From the NCBI RefSeq assembly GCF_000621445.1, contig NZ_JHYI01000014.1:124001-188000 (forward strand): a stretch of 64,000 nucleotides of DNA, in the 5' to 3' direction. The translations under genes were made by a program, and so were the position numbers. This document shows positions 27,299-35,721 of this stretch, piece by piece; position 1 is the stretch's first letter; every line of letters begins with the position of its first letter. The notes beneath the pieces are model-generated. The model worked only from the letters and a program-made list of their open reading frames with translations, was not told where the DNA came from and searched no databases. Source of the stretch: Alkalihalobacillus bogoriensis ATCC BAA-922. GTDB lineage: Bacteria; Bacillota; Bacilli; Bacillales; Bacillaceae_F.

Positions 27299-28297
27299 AT
27301 GGTTCGTTACATCGTTCGTAGAGTTCTATTAATGATACCGGTAGTTTTTGCAATTTCGGTTATTGTCTTTTTTATCATTCAATTGCCACCAGGGGATTTC
27401 GTCAGTAGTTATGCTTTACAAATGGAGCAAGATGGTGAGGTGTTAAACGATGATGCATTGGACCGATTGCGTGAATCCTATGGGTTAGACCAAGCATGGT
27501 ATATACAATATGGGAAATGGATGTGGGGGATTGTAACAGAAGGTGATTTTGGATATTCATTTAGTTATAATCGTCCTGTTTTAGACGTGATTCAGCAGCA
27601 TATGGGGATGACGCTAATTGTATCGATAGCCTCTTTGCTTTTTACATATTTTGTTGCGATTCCGATTGGGATTTATAGTGCATTAAAGCAATATTCCTTT
27701 GGTGATTATGTGTTTACAACAATCGGCTTTTTAGGGATGGCCACACCCAATTTTTTATTAGCCATTATTTTAATGTACTTATCTTTTACTTTTTTTGGTG
27801 ACCCAATGCTAGGAATACAGTCAAAAGAATTTGTTGACCAGCCTTGGAGTGTGGCAAGAGTAATAGATTTATTAAAGCATCTCATTATTCCGATCGTTGT
27901 CATTGGTACTGCAAATACATGTGAACTTATTCGTGTAATGCGAGGACAAATGCTCGATGAGATGACAAAACCGAATGTATTAACCGCTCGTTCAAAAGGA
28001 TTATCAGAAGGTCGGATTATTCGTAAATATCCAACAAGAGCTGCACTAAATCCGATTATTAGTACGATTGGTTGGTCTTTAACGTCTATTTTTACAGGAG
28101 CGACTATCACGGCTATCGTGTTGAATCTTCCGACGCAAGGACCGGTTATGCATAAAGCATTATTAGGTCAAGACATGTATTTAGCCGGGACATGGTTGTT
28201 TTTTATGGCTGTTTGTACCGTAATTGGAACATTAATTTCTGATATTTTACTTGCTTGGCTAGATCCAAGAATCCGAATGGATAGAAAAGGAATGTAA
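27299..28297 (+). CDS. ABC transporter permease, DppB/OppB type
   Basis: The ATG at 27299 follows GGAAGGAG, giving 332 residues. An in-frame GTG at 27284 lies inside the ribosome site. It starts with the typical N-terminal helix (MVRYIVRRVLLMIPVVFAIS) and then a loop with the usual ESYGLDQAWYIQYGKW. The remaining helices belong to the BPD permease domain, and the EAA-like cytoplasmic loop is TARSKGLSEGRIIRKYPTRAALNP. It should pair with the next gene to form the membrane channel of the importer. No frameshift or truncation is seen. Confidence 0.92.
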   Translation: MVRYIVRRVLLMIPVVFAISVIVFFIIQLPPGDFVSSYALQMEQDGEVLNDDALDRLRESYGLDQAWYIQYGKWMWGIVTEGDFGYSFSYNRPVLDVIQQHMGMTLIVSIASLLFTYFVAIPIGIYSALKQYSFGDYVFTTIGFLGMATPNFLLAIILMYLSFTFFGDPMLGIQSKEFVDQPWSVARVIDLLKHLIIPIVVIGTANTCELIRVMRGQMLDEMTKPNVLTARSKGLSEGRIIRKYPTRAALNPIISTIGWSLTSIFTGATITAIVLNLPTQGPVMHKALLGQDMYLAGTWLFFMAVCTVIGTLISDILLAWLDPRIRMDRKGM

Positions 28298-28300
28298 TCA

Positions 28301-29443
28301 ATGGAAATACAAGTGAAGAAAGAGAAAGTGAATATATGGAAAAAGAAAAAGGTAAGTGAAGAATCTTATTATATGGCTTCGCAATGGACGTTAATGGCAC
28401 GAAAATTGCGGAAACATAAATTAGCACGAATAAGTTTACTCATATTGTTCGTCTTATATATGTCTGCACTTTTGGCACAATTTATTGCGCCATATCATTT
28501 ACAAAGCTATAACAGCGAATATGTCAATGCCCCACCAACAACAATTCAATGGATAGATGAGGATGGCAAATTTCATATTCGTCCCTTTGTTTATGGATTA
28601 ACTACATCAAGAGACCCTGATACATTACGTAAAATCGTAGTTGCTGACACTGACGTTAAATACCCAATTCGATTTTTTGTTGAAGGGGAACCGTATCGGT
28701 TTCTTGGATTATTTGAAACCAATATCCGCTTGTTTGGAGTGGAACAGCCCGGACAGTTATTCCTTTTTGGAACGGACGGTACAGGTCGCGACTTATTTTC
28801 TAGAATTGTGCTTGGGAGTCAAATCTCATTATCGATTCCGTTAATCGGTGTCAGTATAAGTTTTGTGTTAGGGATTATTATCGGAGGGGTTTCCGGATAC
28901 TTTGGTGGTGTAGTCGATTCAGTTATTCAAAGGTTAATCGAAATCATTCGCTCTTTTCCGACTTTGCCGTTATGGATGGCCTTATCAGCGGCAATTCCAC
29001 CAAGAGTACCAGTCGTGCAAATGTTTTTGTACATTACGATTATCATGGCTTTTTTAGAATGGACCGGGTTAGCTCGTGTTGTTCGAAGTAAATTTGTTTC
29101 ATTAAAAAATGAAGATTATATCATGGCAGCCAAAATATCTGGAGTGTCGACGATGAAAATTATTGCTGTGCATCTAGTTCCTGGTTTTATTAGTTATTTA
29201 GTCGTTGCGGCCACGTTGGCAATCCCAGGCATGATTATTGGTGAGACGGCGTTAAGCTTTTTAGGGTTAGGTATACAAGCACCAGCAACAAGTTGGGGAG
29301 TCCTTCTACAAGAAGCTCAGCAAATTGAAAATGTTGCCTTATATCCATGGAAACTGATTCCTTTAGGTTTTGTTATCTTGACAGTATTAGCATTTAACTT
29401 TTTAGGTGATGGATTACGGGATGCGGCTGACCCTTATAAATAG
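28301..29443 (+). CDS. ABC transporter permease, DppC/OppC type
   Basis: This 380-residue permease starts three bases after the previous stop. Its N-terminal tail of about 45 residues is soluble and highly charged. After the first helix it has a long extracytoplasmic segment (about residues 68-150) which ends in LFLFGTDGTGRDLFSRIVLGS, the family signature. The EAA loop reads DYIMAAKISGVSTMKIIAVHLVPG, and the C-terminus FNFLGDGLRDAADPYK is typical. The extracytoplasmic segment is larger than in dipeptide transporters such as DppC, as is usual in members that work with sugar-binding proteins of this fold. It forms the channel with the preceding permease. Confidence 0.92.
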   Translation: MEIQVKKEKVNIWKKKKVSEESYYMASQWTLMARKLRKHKLARISLLILFVLYMSALLAQFIAPYHLQSYNSEYVNAPPTTIQWIDEDGKFHIRPFVYGLTTSRDPDTLRKIVVADTDVKYPIRFFVEGEPYRFLGLFETNIRLFGVEQPGQLFLFGTDGTGRDLFSRIVLGSQISLSIPLIGVSISFVLGIIIGGVSGYFGGVVDSVIQRLIEIIRSFPTLPLWMALSAAIPPRVPVVQMFLYITIIMAFLEWTGLARVVRSKFVSLKNEDYIMAAKISGVSTMKIIAVHLVPGFISYLVVAATLAIPGMIIGETALSFLGLGIQAPATSWGVLLQEAQQIENVALYPWKLIPLGFVILTVLAFNFLGDGLRDAADPYK

Positions 29444-29471
29444 GATGATATGAAAGAAAAGGAGTTCTAGT

Positions 29472-30506
29472 ATGTCAGAACAAGCGATTCTCTCGAAAAA
29501 GTTTTTAGAAGTGAATGGACTACATATCCATTTTCCGACCGACATGGGAATGCTGAAGGCGGTGAATGGGATTGATTTTATTGTTGAACGAGGAAAGACG
29601 TTAGGGATTGTAGGAGAATCAGGTTGTGGAAAAAGTGTCACTAGTAAGGCGCTTATCGGACTAAATCCTAAGGAGTTTCAAACAACAGGCGAAATCTTTC
29701 TTTACGATGAAGAGGAAAATAAAACAAATTTATTAGATTATCATCCAACGAGTAAACAAATGAGAATGATTCGTGGGAAAAAAATATCAATGATTTTTCA
29801 AGAACCAATGACCGCATTTTCACCCCTTTATACAATTGGTAATCAAATTATGGAAGTGATTTTACTTCATCAAACAAAAAATAAAAAAGAAGCAAAACAA
29901 CTTGCAATCAACATGCTAGAAAAGGTCGGGATATCAAATGCCGAAGGACGGTTTCATCAATACCCACATGAATTTTCCGGTGGAATGCGCCAGCGTGCCA
30001 TGATTGCAATGGCCCTCTCATGTAATCCGGAGTTATTAATTGCCGATGAACCGACGACCGCATTAGATGTCACGATTCAAGCCCAAGTGCTTGAATTAAT
30101 GAAAAAGCTTCAAGCTGATTTTAAAATGTCAATTTTGTTTATTACTCATGATTTAGGAATCGTCGCTGAAATGTGTGATGATGTCGCGGTCATGTACTTA
30201 GGACAAATTGTGGAAAAAGCACCGGTGAGAGATATATTTAAAAACCCAAAACATCCGTATACAAAAGGCTTACTTCATTCGATTCCAACTCTCGGACAAA
30301 AAAATGAAAGACTAGCTTCTATAGAAGGTACGGTTCCATTAGCTATAAATATGCCTGAAATGTGTGGATTTTATGACCGTTGTTCAGAGAGAATAGAAGG
30401 AGTTTGTAATCAGGCGTATCCTGCACCGATTTCAATGACAGAAAATCATTCTGTTCGATGTTTTTTATATGATGGAAAAACGGAGGGGAGGGATGGAAAT
30501 GGATAA
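29472..30506 (+). CDS. ABC transporter ATPase, DppD/OppD type
   Basis: The 344-residue ATPase carries Walker A GESGCGKS (about residues 54-61), a Q-loop in [13 protein letters not shown], the ABC signature FSGGMRQR and Walker [15 protein letters not shown]-terminal oligopeptide-transporter domain with a cysteine cluster ([22 protein letters not shown]) may hold the Fe-S cluster known in this family. AGGAG precedes the ATG. It works as a heterodimer with the next gene's product on the cytoplasmic face of the permeases. Confidence 0.93.
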   Translation: MSEQAILSKKFLEVNGLHIHFPTDMGMLKAVNGIDFIVERGKTLGIVGESGCGKSVTSKALIGLNPKEFQTTGEIFLYDEEENKTNLLDYHPTSKQMRMIRGKKISMIFQEPMTAFSPLYTIGNQIMEVILLHQTKNKKEAKQLAINMLEKVGISNAEGRFHQYPHEFSGGMRQRAMIAMALSCNPELLIADEPTTALDVTIQAQVLELMKKLQADFKMSILFITHDLGIVAEMCDDVAVMYLGQIVEKAPVRDIFKNPKHPYTKGLLHSIPTLGQKNERLASIEGTVPLAINMPEMCGFYDRCSERIEGVCNQAYPAPISMTENHSVRCFLYDGKTEGRDGNG

Positions 30507-31509
30507 TATCATATTAGAAATTAATCATCTAACAAAAGAATTTAAAGGGAAAAAGAATGAAACCGTTCAAGCTGTTTCCGATGTTTCCTTTTCTGTAAAG
30601 CGGGGTGAAACCTTTAGTATTGTTGGAGAGTCAGGCTGTGGAAAAACAACATTAGGACGCTGTATTGTTAGAGGTGTAGATGCAACGTCAGGGGAAGTCC
30701 ATATCGTTGATAAACACAATAAAAAAATCGACTTTCTGCAAGTGAAGAAAAAAGACTATCAGCGACTTAGAAAAGAAATTCAAATGATTTTTCAAGACCC
30801 TTATTCGTCATTAAATCCACGGATGACGGTTTATGACATAATTAGTGAGCCTTTACGGGCGACTACTAAGCTAAAGAAAACAGAAATCGACCAAAGAGTA
30901 ATCGAAATTGCTGAGAAGACAGGGTTAAATGTTAGTTACTTAAAAAGGTACCCACATTCTTTTTCAGGTGGGCAACGGCAAAGAATTGGCATTGCACGTG
31001 CACTAATTACAAATCCACAAGTTATTGTATGTGATGAAGCGGTTTCGGCGCTTGATGTTTCCATTCAAGCACAAATTATAAATCTATTAAAAGATTTACA
31101 AAAAGAATTCCAGATGACATATTTATTTATTTCCCATGATTTATCAATCGTGGAATACTTATCTGACCGTGTAGCAGTCATGTATTTAGGAAAAATAATT
31201 GAGTTAGCCCCTACACAAGAATTGTTTTCCAAACCAAGACATCCGTATACGGAAGCATTATTATCTGCCGTACCTCGGCCAAATCCGGATATTAGATTGG
31301 AGAGAATTGTATTACAGGGGGAAGTTCCTAATCCATCAAATCGTCCGCAAGGCTGTCATTTTCATCCTCGGTGTGCGTATAAAACAGAGAAATGTGAACA
31401 AACGGAACCAGAATGGGAAGAAATAGAAGAAGGCCATTTTGTTGCTTGTCATTATGCTACTGAATTAAACCTGAATGGCATTCATAACCTGACTGCCATG
31501 AATCAATAG
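30499..31509 (+). CDS. ABC transporter ATPase, DppF/OppF type
   Basis: I start this at ATG 30499 (336 residues, [15 protein letters not shown]), six bases after GGAGGGGAGGG. Earlier in-frame starts at 30469 and 30493 give only an odd charged extension. The motifs are Walker A GESGCGKT, Q-loop MIFQDPYSSLNPRM, signature FSGGQRQR, Walker B VIVCDEAVSALD and a C-terminal domain with CHFHPRCAYKTEKC. It overlaps the preceding ATPase gene by eight bases, so translation is probably coupled. It completes a five-protein importer: binding protein, two permeases and two ATPases. Confidence 0.93.
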   Translation: MDNIILEINHLTKEFKGKKNETVQAVSDVSFSVKRGETFSIVGESGCGKTTLGRCIVRGVDATSGEVHIVDKHNKKIDFLQVKKKDYQRLRKEIQMIFQDPYSSLNPRMTVYDIISEPLRATTKLKKTEIDQRVIEIAEKTGLNVSYLKRYPHSFSGGQRQRIGIARALITNPQVIVCDEAVSALDVSIQAQIINLLKDLQKEFQMTYLFISHDLSIVEYLSDRVAVMYLGKIIELAPTQELFSKPRHPYTEALLSAVPRPNPDIRLERIVLQGEVPNPSNRPQGCHFHPRCAYKTEKCEQTEPEWEEIEEGHFVACHYATELNLNGIHNLTAMNQ

Positions 31510-31530
31510 GAGAAAAGAGAGGCGTTAAAT

Positions 31531-32085
31531 ATGGAAACAAAGCAGTTGATTATCTTTCTTGATTGTGGCGATACAATTATAAATGAAGAAACCGAAATAC
31601 GTAACGAGGAAGAGGTAGTCATACAAGCTGAATTAATCCCTGGTGCAGGAGAAATGGTAAAAACTTTAGCAGAACGTGGGTATCGACTGGCACTTGTAGC
31701 AGATGGTTTAGCTCAGTCATTTAAGAATATGTTAACGGACCATCAACTATATGATTACTTTGAAGTGATGATTTACTCTGAAAATATGAAAACGAGAAAA
31801 CCAGACGAACGAATGTTTAAAGCAGCACTCGGAGCGATGAATCTCAGTGAAACGGATTGTGAGCGTATTATGATGGTTGGAAATAATTTAGCTCGTGATA
31901 TAAAAGGTGCCAATGCGATGGGGATGCTGAGCGTTTTTTTACAATGGTCACCACGTTATCCGAAAACCCCAGCAGAGGAGGCAGAAACACCAGATTATAC
32001 AATTTCTACACCGTTGGAATTACTTGAGATTGTTGAACAAGTAAACGAGGGATTAACTCGTAAGTCACAACATCCTGTTCAATAA
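31531..32085 (+). CDS. HAD-superfamily hydrolase in the ABC operon
   Basis: The 184-residue protein has the HAD Rossmann-like fold. Motif I is FLDCGDTI with nucleophile D11. The acid/base position two residues later is glycine (G13) instead of the usual aspartate. Motif II is ALVADG, motif III uses the lysine in TRKPDERMFKAAL, and motif IV is MVGNNLARDIKGAN. The missing second aspartate means that ordinary phosphatase activity is uncertain, although some HAD subgroups with such variants exist. It lies 21 bases after the ATPase gene and precedes the MATE gene, which implies a role with the transported compound. Confidence 0.82.
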   Translation: METKQLIIFLDCGDTIINEETEIRNEEEVVIQAELIPGAGEMVKTLAERGYRLALVADGLAQSFKNMLTDHQLYDYFEVMIYSENMKTRKPDERMFKAALGAMNLSETDCERIMMVGNNLARDIKGANAMGMLSVFLQWSPRYPKTPAEEAETPDYTISTPLELLEIVEQVNEGLTRKSQHPVQ

Positions 32086-32122
32086 AGTCTCATCCATAAA
32101 TATAGGAGTGGGAGCTAAAATT

Positions 32123-33460
32123 ATGAATTTTAACCGGGAACTAAAGATACTAGTTATCCCATTTGTACTCCATATGTTGATAAGTAACTCTTTTTCTTTT
32201 ATCGATACATTGATGATTGCTGGACTAGGTGAGGTAGCTGTAGCAGCAATGGCAGCGGCAGGTCAATTTACATTTGTTCTCGGTATGATTTTATCAGCGT
32301 CATATGGGATTACCGCTTTTATCACTCAGTTTTATGGTAAAGGTGACATGGAGAATGTACATAAAGCATTAGGGTTAATGTTAGTAACGGCTTTCGTTGT
32401 TTCGACGATGGCCGCAATGTTCATTTATTTTTTTAAACAGTCGTTACTATCGATTTTTTTCACTAATGACCAAGCGATATGGTATGGGATTGAGTATGTT
32501 TCGATTATCGTCTTTGTCTTTGTGTTAAATAGTGTGAAGGATGCATATGGCCATACATTAGGCGCTATAGGGAAAGTGAAAGTGAATGTCATCATCGGTT
32601 TGATTGGGATGGCGATAAATACGGGATTAAATTATTTACTCATTTATGGGCATTGGGGATTTCCGAGACTGGAAGTGAAAGGAGCAGCAATTGCTACATT
32701 AGTTTCTACACTCATTACGATTATAGTATTACTTGGATTTATATATGGTGGAAAGTATTATATAAATGCTCCTTTTCGTACAATGTTTGCGTTTGATTGG
32801 AGATTTGTCAAAAAAGTGTATCGGACAACATTACCGATCGTTCTCCATGAAGGCATATGGTCGGTTGGAAATATGATGTATGCGGTCGCTTTTGGCTATC
32901 TTGGTGTTGCAGCACTCGCGGTTTATCAATTAGCACGGACATTTAATAATTATTTTATGATGGGGATCTTTGGTTTTTCCTATGCTGCAAAAGTCATGAT
33001 TGGAAAAAAATTAAGTTTAGAAGACCCAACTGAAGCGATCGAAAATGCAAAAAAGTTTACTAGATTATCGATTTACTCAGCGATAACGGTAAGTTTGATT
33101 ATTATCATTGCGAATCCATACATTGTATCGTTATTTTCAAATTTGAGTGAAGAAGTCCAGGCAACCTTTCGTAATGTTCTTTATATTCAAGCGGTTGTGT
33201 TGCCTGTGTACTTTTTAAATAATATTTGGATTGTTGGTTTGTTTCGTACTGGTGGAGATAATGTATATTCAATGAAACTTGTTATGTTTACAACATGGTT
33301 TATAGCGCTACCGTTAGTTTATTTTGGAGCAGTTGTCATGAAGTGGCCGATCGAACTCGTTTATATTTTCTTTGCTTTAGAAGAAGTGTCAAAAGCTTGT
33401 ATCGGTTATTTTCGTTTTCGGTCAAACAAGTGGGCAAACAATTTAGTGAGTGAAATATAA
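32123..33460 (+). CDS. MATE-family efflux transporter in the ABC operon
   Basis: The ATG at 32123 is placed by GGGAG eight bases upstream, giving 445 residues. An in-frame GTG at 32108 lies within the ribosome site. Twelve hydrophobic segments in two halves, with LVIPFVLHMLISNSFSFIDTLMIAGLG and GAAIATLVSTLITIIVLLG, mark it as a MATE (multidrug and toxic compound extrusion) antiporter. These proteins export cationic or other small molecules using Na+ or H+. Its place behind an importer and a HAD enzyme in one operon is unusual. It may export a by-product or be the exchange route for the imported compound; this is inference. Confidence 0.87.
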   Translation: MNFNRELKILVIPFVLHMLISNSFSFIDTLMIAGLGEVAVAAMAAAGQFTFVLGMILSASYGITAFITQFYGKGDMENVHKALGLMLVTAFVVSTMAAMFIYFFKQSLLSIFFTNDQAIWYGIEYVSIIVFVFVLNSVKDAYGHTLGAIGKVKVNVIIGLIGMAINTGLNYLLIYGHWGFPRLEVKGAAIATLVSTLITIIVLLGFIYGGKYYINAPFRTMFAFDWRFVKKVYRTTLPIVLHEGIWSVGNMMYAVAFGYLGVAALAVYQLARTFNNYFMMGIFGFSYAAKVMIGKKLSLEDPTEAIENAKKFTRLSIYSAITVSLIIIIANPYIVSLFSNLSEEVQATFRNVLYIQAVVLPVYFLNNIWIVGLFRTGGDNVYSMKLVMFTTWFIALPLVYFGAVVMKWPIELVYIFFALEEVSKACIGYFRFRSNKWANNLVSEI

Positions 33461-33491
33461 TGTCAAAGATTAATAGTAAGAGGTGAGAAGG

Positions 33492-34151
33492 ATGGACATG
33501 GAAACTGCAATAACGTATGCACCTGTTCTTTATTTTGATAAACACGAACCGTTTTTTCCTCATTTTGTCGGTGTAAGCTATCTGAAAGATGGAGATGATT
33601 CACCATCTTTCCGTCGCTCCTTTTGTTTCAATGGAGAAATAAAGATGGTGATTGAATACGCGATTTATTGGGACTTTGATATTGAACATATGTATGATTT
33701 AGAGCATATTTGGGTGTATGTCAATCATCATGGAACTGTTGTTCATTGTGAAGCGAGCTTTCATGGAAAATATTTTGTTGGACTTTTGAAAGATAAAAGC
33801 AATATAGAAAATGACAACCATGTCAAATTGTATTCGCAGCCTGGAAAACATGCTTTTTTGCCAAGGGACGATATGTTTTTCCTTCTGCCTCATTTACATA
33901 CGTGTACTAAGGATGGGGCAGGGAAAGGAGGGTTACTTATTACAAGTATATTTCAAGGGATAATTGAAAAAGAGATTGAGACGGATACGCTCGTTCAAAA
34001 GTATATGAAACGATTTGCTTTCCAACCGAGTCTCCAATTTAAACGTTATGAAATTCCAGTAGAAATCATTCATCCTTGGGAGAGTGTAAAAGCACAAATC
34101 CCTGCTCGAATTCGACAAAAGTTAATGGAAATGAAGGGTGAGATCGGGTGA
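33492..34151 (+). CDS. Unrecognised conserved-looking protein, last gene of the ABC operon
   Basis: I start this at ATG 33492 (219 residues), behind AGAGGTGAG; GTG 33483 and ATG 33498 are alternatives. No family is recognised. It has no signal peptide or membrane segment. It is rich in aromatic residues and histidine: YAPVLYFDKHEPFFP, YAIYWDFDIEHMYDLEHIWVYVNHHG, PHLHTC. The D/E-H-x-W arrangement recalls metal- or sugar-binding folds of the NLP/Vps62-like kind, but similarity is too faint to assign. The C-terminus IHPWESVKAQIPARI is basic. It starts 31 bases after the MATE gene on the same strand, so it is probably part of the same message. Confidence 0.65.
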   Translation: MDMETAITYAPVLYFDKHEPFFPHFVGVSYLKDGDDSPSFRRSFCFNGEIKMVIEYAIYWDFDIEHMYDLEHIWVYVNHHGTVVHCEASFHGKYFVGLLKDKSNIENDNHVKLYSQPGKHAFLPRDDMFFLLPHLHTCTKDGAGKGGLLITSIFQGIIEKEIETDTLVQKYMKRFAFQPSLQFKRYEIPVEIIHPWESVKAQIPARIRQKLMEMKGEIG

Positions 34152-34179
34152 TTGAATGTCTTTCTTTTAATAATGTTAG

Positions 34180-34256
34180 CGGACATTTACCTCATTATCT
34201 TTTAGTCATCTAATTGAAAGGGAAGAAGACATACGAGAGCAGATAAGAGCTGTCCG
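34180..34256. repeat. R1 repeat, half copy F (inner motif pair only)
   Basis: A forward motif at 34180 (CGGACATTTACCTCA) and a degenerate reverse motif ending TGTCCG at 34242-34256 are 62 bases apart. This equals the inner-pair spacing of full R1 copies. The outer motifs are absent. It lies between converging genes and could also act as a weak stem-loop. Confidence 0.5.
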
Positions 34257-34267
34257 CATATTATGTA

Positions 34268-34735
34268 TTACACTAAATGTGGATTATATTCCATCGGCTC
34301 TATACAATGGGTATAGCCATGTTTTTTATAAAACGAAATACTATCATCGCTAGGCCAAACCATAATAAATTCATAATTAGATTGTTTTGACCAATCATTA
34401 ATCGTAGAAAGAAGCTTACCGCCGATCCCTTTATTCCGGTATTCTTTAAGCGTGTAAACATTCGTCATATATGCGAATGGAAATGTAATTCTCCCAGGAC
34501 GCGGCACTTTTCGAATAAGCTCAATATAAATATGTGACAAAATTTTATTTTGTTCCTCAGCGACCCAAATAAACCACTGATTTCCTTGCAGTGCCTCTTC
34601 TAAAAACTGACGACATTCCGTTTCAAATTCTAGGAATGAAGCAATTTTTTTACTCTCATCATGTTCAATCGTAAAATCCCAACGCATTTTGATTAACTGA
34701 GGGATGTCCTCTTTTTTTGCAAGCCTAATCATCAT
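34268..34735 (-). CDS. GNAT-family N-acetyltransferase
   Basis: The ATG at 34735 is chosen because AGGGGTG lies six bases upstream; a GTG at 34744 is part of that site. The 155-residue protein is a GNAT enzyme: MIRLAKKEDIPQLIKMRW forms the first strand and helix, and TNVYTLKEYRNKGIGGKLLS carries the acetyl-CoA motif A (R-x-x-G-x-G). SISFYKKHGYTHCIEPM is the usual end. These enzymes move an acetyl group from acetyl-CoA to an amine on a small molecule or protein. The substrate is unknown. It is a single gene converging on the ABC operon. Confidence 0.88.
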   Translation of the reverse strand: MMIRLAKKEDIPQLIKMRWDFTIEHDESKKIASFLEFETECRQFLEEALQGNQWFIWVAEEQNKILSHIYIELIRKVPRPGRITFPFAYMTNVYTLKEYRNKGIGGKLLSTINDWSKQSNYEFIMVWPSDDSISFYKKHGYTHCIEPMEYNPHLV

Positions 34736-34904
34736 CGAAATCACCCCTATAAAATAAGTGTTATTACCATTTTAACGCATATAACATATTTAGTTAAATT
34801 TTAACTAATTTATTCAGACGTATTCATAAAAAGTTGACTTATTTATAAACAATATTATAAAATGTCTACAAAAGAACTTAGTGTAACAGAGAGGTGTTTA
34901 TATT

Positions 34905-35651
34905 TTGGTGAAAGATTGGTTGGCTGAACTTACAGTGGAGGAGTTAACAAGAGGTTATACGTTTGATACGACAAGTGAGAGATATACATGTATTGCTTGT
35001 GGTGAAGGATTTCAACAAGGGGTGATGTATAAAGAAGGGGAGCAATATGTTGATGCAAAGCGAGCGGTTATGCTTCATGTACGAAAAGAACATCAATCAC
35101 CGTTTGATTTTCTTATTCAGTTAAATAAAAAGTATACTGGCGTTTCGGATGCACAAAAAGAAATGATGATTGCGTTTTATGCAGGAATGGACGATAAAGA
35201 GATTTCGGCAAAGTTCGGTCACTCACCATCCACGATTAGAAACTATCGGTTTAAATTGAGGGAGAAAGAAAAACAAGCAAAAGTATTTTTAGCCATGATG
35301 GAACTTTTACAAGATAAAGGAGATGAGCCATTTATGAGTATTCATAAAGGAGCAACGATGATTGACGACCGATACTCAACAACGGAAACAGAAGAAGAAA
35401 AAATACTTTCTTCTTATTTAGATGAAGGTGGAAAAGTAAAACAATTCCCTAGTAAGGAAAAGCGTAAAATCGTAATTTTGAAGTATGTTCTTGCCCATCA
35501 TTTTGAGCGGAACAAACAATATACAGAAAAAGAAGTAAATACGATTATTCAATCGGTTTACGATGATTTTGCAACGATGAGAAGATATTTTATCGAGTAT
35601 GGATTTTTAGATAGAAGTAAAGATGGGTCTGCTTATTGGGTAAAACAGTAG
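34905..35651 (+). CDS. Zinc-finger, LuxR-like HTH and DUF2087 transcriptional regulator
   Basis: The 248-residue protein has three parts. Residues 27-63 contain C29-x2-C32 and H58-x4-H63, a possible Cys2His2 zinc site. Residues about 83-115 (KEMMIAFYAGMDDKEISAKF and HSPSTIRNYRFKLRE) form a LuxR-like helix-turn-helix. Residues about 175-245 form a DUF2087 domain (KVKQFPSKEKRKIVILKYVL and MRRYFIEYGFLDR). GAGGTG stands before the start, which is GTG at 34905 or possibly TTG at 34902. DUF2087 is found in regulators of unknown signal. It is a single gene ended by a strong terminator. Confidence 0.82.
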   Translation: MVKDWLAELTVEELTRGYTFDTTSERYTCIACGEGFQQGVMYKEGEQYVDAKRAVMLHVRKEHQSPFDFLIQLNKKYTGVSDAQKEMMIAFYAGMDDKEISAKFGHSPSTIRNYRFKLREKEKQAKVFLAMMELLQDKGDEPFMSIHKGATMIDDRYSTTETEEEKILSSYLDEGGKVKQFPSKEKRKIVILKYVLAHHFERNKQYTEKEVNTIIQSVYDDFATMRRYFIEYGFLDRSKDGSAYWVKQ

Positions 35652-35683
35652 TTAATCAAACGTTTAATTAAGGTAATAAAAAA

Positions 35684-35714
35684 GGCCTGAAAAGTGCAGA
35701 ATTCAGGCTTTTTT
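35684..35714 (+). terminator. Terminator of the DUF2087 regulator gene
   Basis: GCCTGAA and TTCAGGC enclose ten or so bases and are followed by TTTTTTT. A-rich sequence precedes the stem. Confidence 0.85.
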
Positions 35715-35721
35715 TGAAAGA

